From NCBI GenBank assembly GCA_902729315.2, contig LR746274.1, positions 3,995,037-4,059,036 of the forward strand: a DNA stretch of 64,000 bases, read 5' to 3'. Below are positions 12,178 through 21,614 of the stretch, one piece after another. Both the position numbers and the translations under genes were made by a program. Numbering within the stretch: position 1 is the first letter of the stretch; the number at the start of each line of letters is the position of its first letter. Under the pieces are notes generated by a model. That model was not told the origin of the DNA and did no database searches. It worked only from the letters and a program-made list of their open reading frames with translations. The DNA comes from Spirodela intermedia. Lineage: Eukaryota; Streptophyta; Magnoliopsida; Alismatales; Araceae.

Positions 12178-13634
12178 AGAAACGCAGAGAGAAAGAGAAC
12201 TACTTGGCTGTTTCCCACTTGTGCTGCTCCCTAAATGTTACACCTAATTTATGGGACTTTTAGATGTTGTCACCATCGCTGAATAATACCAAGGAAAAAA
12301 CATTTCCGGAACTTTTATTCGTAGCCGACAAATATAACGTCGTATTATTGACCGAAGAGGAAGAATAACAAGGGCCACTTCAAGACGCGAGCCTTCTCCA
12401 AAGGCTGATCCTACTACCATTATGATTCTTGCTCAGGTTTCTACGAACATCAATCAAAAGAAGAACGCTGAATCACTTACACGATCTGAGATAAAGTGCC
12501 AAAGAGATAAAATGAAGGACCTTCGCCCGTATTTATCGCCGTATGTTAAGATCTGAGCCGTTTCAATGCGAGGAAAGATGGAAGAGTGCGAAAACAGTTG
12601 GACTTTACAAATGTGACATCAGGGAAAGAAATAGCTCCCAAGATGTGCATATCCAGAAACCATTTGACATAATCGGAAGACGCATCAAGTTCTTCATAAA
12701 AAAATGTCTAAAGCGAAATACTTATGAAGATAGTAGCCTGTACCTAAACGGTAATAAATTAATACAAGTGACAAAATAAAATAAAAATCCCTGTGATACT
12801 CTATTTTTGCGAAATAATACCAAGACCGTAACAAAGAAAATGATCGACATCGTGATCTCTATTCTTCCACCAGAGAAGCCTTCATCCACGTAGTTTATTT
12901 AGAATAAACCCAAAACTACTTTCTACATTGACGTTTTTATATTCTTTTGATTTCATGCCAAAGAATGTCCTACAAATACTAGGTTACCAATTCCCTAGAT
13001 TTAAACAAATATACGCGCGAACACAAGTAAGTTTTTCACGTCACTTTGCAAAATATATTGAACATTGTAAACAAATACCCAGGGTTTCACAACTTAGGAT
13101 GGTAGACTTTTGGGATATCATCTTTACTCTTAATTTTAGTTGAACATTGCAGAGAGAAAAATACCAAGACGCCAACCGATTTTTCTTATTTTCAGTCTGA
13201 ATTGAAAATTCATTCGAGTTGGAGGTGCTTTGACGAGCTTGAGTTGCGCTTGAACTGCACCAAGATTTGACAAGCCTAATTTGGGAACTCTTCGTTGTTT
13301 TCTTCCACCTCATGCAATCATTTTTTTCAATAATTAATTGGGTCGGGCGAGAAGTTCAAGCGCCCGACCCAACGATGTCCTACGCGTCATTGTACGTATG
13401 GCGGATTGTCTCACAAGGTTTGTTCACTAGATTGATTCCAAAGTCAGAATGTGGACCATTGATTCTTCGAGGAAAATGTTCTGATCTCTTAGCGAACCCA
13501 AGCAGGAGCCCTACGTGCAGTCCTGAGCCCCAGTTAACGTACATGAGAAGGCATTCTTCTCTCTCTATGGATGACGGCGAGGTCCATCCAATGGGTTCGC
13601 ATTCTGTCTTACGGATCATCTCCGATCTCCAATT
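12178..13634. other. intergenic
   Basis: No supported gene. Short open frames have no recognisable motifs. The region is moderately AT-rich and includes the space immediately upstream of the glycine-rich frame at 13635. No ATG lies in that frame between it and the stop codon at 13572-13574. Confidence 0.5.
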
Positions 13635-14180
13635 GTGAAGAGAGCCGAAAGAATAAAGGTATCCTTGTCCGTGGTTCTCTTTGTTCTATTGTTATCGCTT
13701 TTGCTGGTATCTGAGATTGTGGTGGCACCGTCGTCCGGCGGAAGCGGAGGAGGAGGGCGTGGGGGCAGAAGCGGAGGAGGAGGCCGTGGGGCCGGGAGTG
13801 GAGGAGGCCTTGGTGGCGGAAGGAGAGGGGGAAGTGGCGGGGATAGGGGAGGAGAGGGTGGCGGCGGCAACGACAACGGGAATGGAATAGGAACTGGCAG
13901 TGGTGCCGGAGCTGCGTCGGGGAGCGGTAGCGGAGGTAACTCTGGGTCCGGCTATCGCTGGAACTTTTCCGTCACCCCGCCACTGTTTCCTCTCTCCCGA
14001 GTGGGCTTCTTCTTTCCTTCTGCCATTTTCGATCTTTTCTCCTGCTGGAACCTAGGTTGCTTGCGTCTAGTCATGAGAGTCTCCACTCCAAGCTCGATTT
14101 ATCGGTACACTGCGCTCGCTAAGATGTCCCCATCTACTTACGCTACTTCAAAAGCCATAATCTTCAACCAATGTGCCTGA
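13635..14180 (+). CDS. glycine-rich protein, start codon missing (possible pseudogene)
   Basis: The frame begins KRAERIKVS and then a long hydrophobic stretch (about residues 9-31) typical of a signal peptide. About 75 residues of Gly-rich sequence (GGSGGGG, GGGRRGG, SGSGSGGN) follow, as in plant cell-wall glycine-rich proteins. The codon where an initiator Met would be expected, 13635, is GTG. The frame has no ATG upstream before a stop at 13572 and none downstream until long after the signal segment. Either the ATG mutated to GTG, or initiation is non-AUG, or a first exon further upstream supplies the start. The C-terminal 75 residues after SGYRWNF are not Gly-rich and look like read-through or decayed sequence. 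Confidence is moderate that this derives from a real GRP gene and low that it is functional. Confidence 0.4.
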   Translation: MKRAERIKVSLSVVLFVLLLSLLLVSEIVVAPSSGGSGGGGRGGRSGGGGRGAGSGGGLGGGRRGGSGGDRGGEGGGGNDNGNGIGTGSGAGAASGSGSGGNSGSGYRWNFSVTPPLFPLSRVGFFFPSAIFDLFSCWNLGCLRLVMRVSTPSSIYRYTALAKMSPSTYATSKAIIFNQCA

Positions 14181-16056
14181 ATGTTAGGAGAAAGAATAGG
14201 ATATTAATAAGGAACCAATAAATAATCATGGGATTAGAATTTCATTTTTTCTTCATAATGGGAAGGGAAACCATGGGACCACTGTTGCAGTACTGACAAC
14301 ACATTCATTCAACATTCTACCATCACACCATACGAGAGAACATCTTATAGAAAACTGATTTACTTGAAGACACCAAAAGGACCAAAGATATGTGCCAATC
14401 TGTACATAATCTTGGGAGTATGACAACAAGTTAAAAAACGAATGTCACAAGAAACCCAAGAAATAAGTTTATCACTCAGATTCAATGAGATCTATTTTAT
14501 GCTATGCATTCAAAACCAGATAATCAATTCATGACCGATATATTGTTTAACACAGATTACTTTTCTCTTATTAACATTTTCAGCCGACTACTAACTTTAT
14601 CAACAAATCTAACAACGTTTATTAAATATGTTTTCATGACTCTGCACAACAGAGAATTGTTTTAGGCACCTCTCTAACACAGTTGTATAAGCACACTGGG
14701 ATAGCATGGCTGAATTTATTTGTCTCCAACACATATTCCTAGGAGTGGGTTTGTTACCTAGTGTAGCGAAGAAAGTTACAGGAATCATGGCATAGACGTC
14801 ATTACACAAATGTTTAAAAAATATATGACAGCTAATTCGCATCCTCAAGTATACTTTGAACCATTGGGAGTGAGAGAAACTGGCAAACTTTTAAAATAAA
14901 TGAGTCGCTCATAAACTGGCAATTACATTATAAAGTGAGTTGCGTTCAAGAAACTTTTGGACAAAGACAACCTTCCTCAATTTTGACATATTACGTAACA
15001 TGGTCTTCAATTTCTCAATCTTAAGAGATTCGGAAACATGGTCTTCACCACTTTGATGTAAACTTTGGAAATATTACACAGAGGTTTTTGAGAGCAAATC
15101 AAAAATACACCTGCAGATCCCCTTTTTTGGATAATTGTTTATTATGTGGTCTTGTACTGCCTTTTTATGTAAATATAAATCAGAATTATCGGTGTGATAT
15201 ATATTGGTTTGAATTCCTCTGTACATCAACAAACCAATTCACTATTCTACACCATAGAATGTAAGATTATAGAGTTACAAGACAGAATGGTATCCATGAC
15301 ATTTAAAAGCAAAATCAGATCTTGACAAAAGGTAATGTATTTGCTTTCATAATACATGTATCTTGTGTGCAAATTTTACAGAGTTTTCCAAACACAAAAC
15401 ATTAGTTTACCATCCATAAATGCGAAATAAATCTATATAAGGAAGACTTTCTTTTATGGTAACCATGCAGAGGTTAAAAAACAATAAGTTCCCATTATGA
15501 CACACTCCACAAAAAACGATAAGCCAAATCTTTAAAACCACTCAAAAGTGTAATTCTAAGCTATTATTGATCAAACCAGAGCACAAAGTACAACATGTTC
15601 TTTTCCAGCAGACAAAATCTTCTTCCTAAGAGAGTCTACCCTGCCCAATACCTATGAGAGGCACACAAATTAGAAAAAATAGAAAAATATAAATATTTAC
15701 AAACAACTTTCCAATCTATAAAATGAAGAGAGTCATCCATTCTTATTTGGTACAACTAGAAAACATTCATCGATTATGGATGATCACAATAACAAATGTA
15801 TAGATTATGGAAGATAAATTTTCAAGTAAAGTGATATCTAATTATATGTTAAAACCATGATTTGAGCTTAATGAACAATGAAAGAGATTTACATTCTCTA
15901 TTTCTTTATTTTTTTCCCTCTTTTGACCCCAAAAAGAGAATATAACTAGTGATGTCATAGCACTCAAAATAAGCCAATTCTCGTACAGATTGATAATGCC
16001 CATTATATTTTGAGGAGATAGTTCCAACTCTAGTAGAGAACACTTCTTTTTGAAAA
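14181..16056. other. intergenic, AT-rich
   Basis: No coding or RNA gene recognised. Sequence is AT-rich without clear repeats. Confidence 0.5.
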
Positions 16057-17035
16057 GCTAGATCTTTTATGTTAAATTATGAAAAGTGATTTTTAGTTAG
16101 TTAATATGAGTTTTTAGTTAATTATATTAGGAAATTTTATCCTCAGGTCTGCATAGTAAGAAGAGGCTCTTCATCGCATCTGATATGTTCTCAATAGGTG
16201 GCGACTCATGTCCTGGTGGATCATCGTTTTCTCGACGACGGCTTGTCGTCGATCAATTGAAGATTATTTACTCAATGGATTCACAATTCTTTTATTACGA
16301 ATCATTAAGTAATTTTAGTAACAATGCTCTGTGAATTGTGTCGATTAGATTTTTGTTGATGACCGAACAATTATGATGGCTTAATCCTTCACTAGCAATC
16401 TATAAGAAAGTCACGATTTAATCAGATCAAAATATGAGTTTCTGGCTCTAGTAGGATTTGAACCCATGCTAGACCACTTGCCCATAAGAGAAAGTTTGAA
16501 AGAAGTATTCTAATGCCTTTATAAAATGACATCATCATAATATATCTTAGTTATAATTAATAGATATTTTAGGTATTAAAATTTATAAAATTATTCCAAT
16601 GAAAGTGTGACAAGAGTTTAATCACACATTGGTTGTATACCAAAGTTTTGGACGAATATATAGTAATATCAAATTTTAAAATAATGTGTCCCTTTTTCCC
16701 ATATGTACAACCATTACTTGTCTCACAATCGGCTGCCCACCAGTGACATAGAAAGGGAGTGGCACACACGTGCCCCCATCAATCCATAGCCACTTGAGCC
16801 CTTACTTGTGGCTCTCTTTGACTGTGCTTTTGACCCACTTTGACTGTGCTTTTGACCCACTAGTGGGCCCAATTGGTCAACGGGTCCCTTTATTTTTCTA
16901 TTTTTTTTATTTATCTTAAAAATAGGACTAGAAAAATTATATAAATTTATATAAAATCACATAATTAGTCAAAAGTTCACGTTAATCAACTAAAAACTAT
17001 TTTTCATAATTTAACATAAATATAAGTCTAGTTAT
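16057..17035. mobile_element. inverted-repeat element (possible non-autonomous DNA transposon)
   Basis: The left arm (about 16057-16140) and the right arm (about 16960-17035) are imperfect inverted copies. Both contain TATGTTAAATTATGAAAA, followed by TTTTTAGTT(A/G)(G/A)TTAA when read inward. The arms are about 75-85 bp and the unit is about 980 bp. The interior has no transposase frame. On the minus strand near 16445-16500 it carries GGGTTCAAATCC, which resembles a pol III B box. I could not define target duplications. A MITE-like or MULE-like non-autonomous element is the most likely reading. Confidence 0.5.
16816..16859 (+). repeat. perfect 22 bp tandem duplication
   Basis: A 22 bp unit (CTTTGACTGTG then CTTTTGACCCA) is repeated exactly twice inside the inverted-repeat element. 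Its identity suggests a recent slip or filler event. Each unit contains two TTGAC cores. Confidence 0.85.
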
Positions 17036-19910
17036 ATGAGTTAAGGATAAAACTATATTATTTATTAATTATTAATTCATAATAATGAAGACTTATCACA
17101 AACATATTATCAATACATCATTATCATGATGCTGAAACTCTATTTTATCATTTTTTAACTAATTTTAACTTTCACCATTATTTTTTAGACTTCGAAAGAA
17201 GATCCAGTAAATGTCTAAATCATCCATGTCTAAAAAGAGTCTTTGAGGCCATAGACATCATTCGATGATCCTTTTGAACACATAAAATTCCGATGATCAC
17301 TATCATGAAGTCAAAACTCTACCTTTCTTACTTTCAACTTAATTCTCACTTCATTTAGTGATAATTTGTGTGATGTCAAGTTTTAAAAATATTCTTCATT
17401 CAATTACAATTCTTCTAGACTTTATAGATCTTAATTTGACCAATTAAATCATTTATAATCATTTATGTAAAAAGCATCAAGTAGAACTCTATTTTTGTTC
17501 AATTCATATTCATTAGGTGCTGATGTCATATTGATGTTCACAACCTTATTTTCTTTTTTCACGAATGTTAAATATATTTTATTTTTATTTTTTAATCTAA
17601 AATTTATAAAAAAAAATTATTCTTTATAGAAAATTCTTAAATATTACTTAAAAAATCTCAAAAATTTTCACAAATGAAAATTTTTCATTATTTTTAGAAC
17701 TTTTATTGAATTATAATTGATATATTTATTCAGAAATACTTTTAATATATCTAAAAATTATTATGTTCTAGTTTTATAAATTTTAAATTTATGTGATTTA
17801 TTATACAACGACTGTCTCCATCATAATATTTTTGCCATTATATTATAGAGACACAACTTTTCCTTATTTTTAGCCCTCATTGACTATTAAAATTATAAAA
17901 CTATTTAGAAATCTAAATATTTAAAATGTGGCCAAAGTAGTTAGTTTTGGCATAATTGATAAGAATCCCATTATTGTGAAAGAAAGTCGTAAATGTATAA
18001 CTTAATAAAGCAATTATTTTACATTCAAGTTAAATACAAATCACCTCAAATAAAGTACGACATATTAACTAGACATACTAAATCTTGATTTCAATATATC
18101 ACATCATTACTTCATTGACTTATGATATCTCAATATTATTTTAAATTTATAATAAAAATATTTAGATATTTCTAAATCATGGACATGACTTGTTACCATG
18201 ATATCTCAAAATAATTTTTCAGTTAATATTAAATCAATAGTAATTTAAATGGTGTGAATTCAATCAATTAATTCTCCATGAAAGATGATAGTAAGCAATA
18301 ATTTAAAATCATGGGTGTGGATTGCTATTTGAGATTATATCCTTGGGTGTAGAACTCTTTCTAATTTATTTTTGTCTAAGACACTTCACAATAAAATCCA
18401 TCACAAATTTTGAATTGAGTAATTCCTTTAACCAATCTTAACCAATAAAATTTAATAATGATGTAAATGTTTATGTGTCCTAGACATTGATGCAACATCC
18501 ACAAAGAATTCTTTGGAGTCATTAGATATAAAATATTTATTCATATTTTGCAACATAGATGCATGCATAACATAAATATTGTTATTCATAACTCTTATGA
18601 ATGTAAGCTTATTATTTTAAAATGAAAAGTGTAGCATCCAATGGTATTGAATTTACTGTCATACCATTATCATATAATTGGCATATGGTTATTCAATTTT
18701 GAGCGAGTCTTTTAAGTAAAAATAGCTAGATTAAGAGATGTCAATTTTAAGAGGAGAGAACAAAGGAGGGGGGAGTAGAAAAGGATCTCTGCAGTCAGCA
18801 CTAATCTTGCAGCCAATCTGCCAATGCTCAGCGCAAGCTCTTCCCTTGTTACCATTGGGTTCCCAATACATCTTGGTCTTCAGCTTAGATGATTAGAGGA
18901 GAGCAAGAGACTCATCTACAGATACAGATACAGGTCAGGGGGAGAGAGAGAGAGAGAGAGATAGAGAGAGAGATAGTTATCACCTAATGATGTTCTAGGG
19001 TCTTTGACTTTTGGACTCCATAAGCCTCCCATTATTCTCAGATAATGAAGGAAGGGCTCTATTTATTACTTTACACATTTCCCACATGTTGACTTTTTTC
19101 TTAGCAATCGTTGACAAAGTATGGAAACTAGTTAAGGAACCAACTTTTTGGGCTTTGGGGCGGTAAAGGGCCACCTTGGTGGGCCTCTACATTCCAAGAT
19201 TGGAAACTGAGCCATGATGGGCCTTTTCTAATTGAGCCGACTTATTTTTGCAATATCTGCTTTTGACAAAGATACCATCAGAGATGGGCCCCGGCCCGGG
19301 TTTCTGAACCAACAGGATTTATTAAAGATAAATTTTATTTATTTCTCACGATGGCTGGATTCCCGTGGTCGCATCCTGACCGTCCATTTGGCACGATGTT
19401 CTTTCCAATCGCCATTCGCTGGGTCTCAGTACTCTGCCATAAAGAAGCTCTTCCCTGTTCTCCCTGCCGCTCGTGGCCCCCCCGCCCCTCTCTCTCTCTC
19501 TACCGCCTATAAGCTGGTACGTAACACCAAGAGATAGAGAGAGAGCGAGTGCGTGTGAGTGAGGGTAGGAGGGAGAGAGAGAGAGAGAGAGAGAGGGAGA
19601 CGGAGGGGAATGGTGAAGGGGAGTGGGAGAGATAGAGAGGGGGAATAGAAAGAAGGCATTATTAAGAGGAGAGAGAGATGACAGAGGGAGGACAGAGGGC
19701 GCTTGTCGGTGGTTACAACGGGGCCCGCATTTAAATGTCCTTTCCGCGCACTCCCCCCCTTCTCAGCTCATACACAGCGCCCGCCAAAGCGCCGTACACA
19801 CACATTGAGGAGAGAGAAAGAGAAAGACGACACCCACAGACAGATAGCAAGGGTGAGGAAGAAGGAACCCTCTAGAGAGAGAGGGAGGAAGCTGTCGTCC
19901 ATCGCCGGCG
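17036..19910. other. intergenic AT-rich DNA and RALF upstream region
   Basis: 17036-18720 is very AT-rich with no gene. From about 18770 the base composition rises and GA tracts appear (18942-18975, 19569-19596 and near 19623), leading into the RALF gene. CTATAAGC near 19507 could be the TATA box of that gene, which would give a GA-rich 5' leader of about 370 bases. Confidence 0.4.
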
Positions 19911-20291
19911 ATGGAGGAGCAGGCGCCGAGGAAGCATCCCTCTACGGACGGCCATCTTCCTGTTTCCCTCTTCGTCTTCTCCTTCTCGCTCCTCCTGCTC
20001 CTCTTCCTCCTCTTCCCGGCGGCCGATCGCGCGCCGCCGTGCTCGCCGGCGGAGGGCGGCGCCGCCTGCGCCGCCGCGGTGGAGGATGCGATGCGGCGGC
20101 GGGAGATGCAGCAGCAGGCGGTGGCGGGAGGAGGGGGGCGGTACATTAGCTACGAGTTCCTCCGAGCAGACGTGGTGCCGTGCAACAGGCCGGGGATCCC
20201 CTACTACAACTGCCACGCCATGCCCAGGGCCAACCCTTACTCCAGGGGATGCCTCACCATCACCCGCTGCGCCAGAGACTCCGGCCCTTGA
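19911..20291 (+). CDS. RALF (rapid alkalinization factor) peptide precursor, 126 aa
   Basis: RALFs are secreted Cys-rich peptide hormones that bind CrRLK1L receptor kinases with LLG/LRX partners at the cell surface and raise apoplastic pH. The ATG at 19911 begins an N-terminal hydrophobic segment (about residues 19-36, signal peptide). A variable Ala/Gly-rich propeptide follows, then a mature-type C-terminus. YISY (78-81) is the receptor-binding motif. Four Cys at 91, 101, 114 and 120 occur in the family pattern (VPC, YYNC, NPYSRGC, ITRC). The dibasic stretch MRRREMQQ (61-68) lies where family members carry the S1P site RRxL, but the Leu is absent, so processing may differ. The stop TGA is at 20289. 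There is no intron, as usual for RALFs. GA tracts lie upstream and a long CT tract downstream. Family assignment is secure; the exact subclade is not. Confidence 0.93.
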   Translation: MEEQAPRKHPSTDGHLPVSLFVFSFSLLLLLFLLFPAADRAPPCSPAEGGAACAAAVEDAMRRREMQQQAVAGGGGRYISYEFLRADVVPCNRPGIPYYNCHAMPRANPYSRGCLTITRCARDSGP

Positions 20292-20430
20292 ACATCCCCC
20301 CTTCTCTCTCTCTCTCTCTTTCTCGTTGTATGCGGGTTGGATGGAGTATAGAGGAATGTGGATCTTCAGCCGGCGGCAAGCTTGTTGATGTTTTCTCCTT
20401 ATCTTGGATTCGATTGCCCGAACTCAGCTT

Positions 20431-20481
<51 letters not shown>

Positions 20482-21614
20482 TGGAAAGTAGCTTCTTCGA
20501 TCGCAGTTTCCTTTGTCCTCTCTCTCGATCATCTCCTCTCTGCACCTTGTCGTCGGGGGTGTTTGGAATCGATTCCAGAGGAAGAGGGTAGCCATTGCAG
20601 AACGCCCCTCAAGGCAGGCGCTAGGAGATTTCTCAGAAAGCTCTCGACGCAGCGCCTCCAAACGGAGCTGATTCCTGTAAGTCAAAGTCCTTTGGCGCCC
20701 ACCATGGACAGCTCCGCAGAATAAATGATGGACCTCCCATTGGGGCCCACCGGGACGTGGCTTCTTCTACCCCACAATGAACTCCGTGGGCGCATCCTAT
20801 TCTCTCTTCCAGATCCACGCAATCGAGCCCATTATCACAATAGGCCCAATAATCTTCCATCTTCCCCAATTCCTCAGCCCCATTAAGAAGAAAGTTAAAC
20901 CATAAATGGGAATTTTTTCTACGAACCCCCCCCCCTTGTTGTAAATGAAACCAGATAAATTTTCCATCTAGCAATAGAACCCTACCCATAAATTTATAAA
21001 GGTTTCGGTCCTCGTAGTACTTTCATATTTTTGAACTTTTTATGAAAACCCACAAACTTATGAATAAAATTATTATTATTGTCGAATTCAACCCGTTAAT
21101 CCCCAAAAAATAGGCCACTTCCAAAAATAATAATTAACCCATAATTAGTATAAAATTTACAAAAAAGGGTGCATTTACCCTTTTTCTAAAGAAAGAGAAT
21201 CATCTGACTGATAAATTATTTTCCCAAGATAGAAAAAATAAAATAAAATAAATATTAGAGGGAGAAAACCTCAGGGTGGAAATAATGATAAAAAAAAGAG
21301 GGCCATGAACGAAGTGCCCCCTTCCTTCCCCCCCTTCTCATTCATTACTCCTCCCAAACTGTTGTCTGTCATACATTGCTTGTTATGAGATTGACAGATT
21401 TACATAATACGAGATCAAAATTGTGATAATACCCCCCCCCCCTCTCAACTCCGGGCCCGAAAGCAGGCCTTCCTCCCCCCGGGCCGAGTTCCTTCTCCTG
21501 TACAAGGCCGAGCCCGAAGCCCACGATTGGCGGTTCTCTTCCTGCAAAATCTTTCCAAAATGGACAAATTTTTATAAAGGCTCAGGTACCTGGCCGGCAA
21601 GATGGAGCCCCCCC
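20292..21614. other. intergenic / convergent 3' flanks
   Basis: This space separates the RALF stop (+) from the stop of the lysine-rich gene (-), so both 3' UTRs must lie here. A (CT)n tract is listed separately. No gene is supported; the region around 20930-21430 has runs of C and an AT-rich segment. Confidence 0.5.
20432..20479. repeat. (CT)n microsatellite in RALF 3' flank
   Basis: About 24 uninterrupted CT units beginning roughly 140 bp after the RALF stop codon, probably within its 3' UTR. Confidence 0.95.

Noticed and set aside
16445-16500. Minus-strand tRNA gene suggested by GGGTTCAAATCC
   Set aside because: A-box-like sequence is too close and no cloverleaf can be drawn; at most a tRNA-like remnant.
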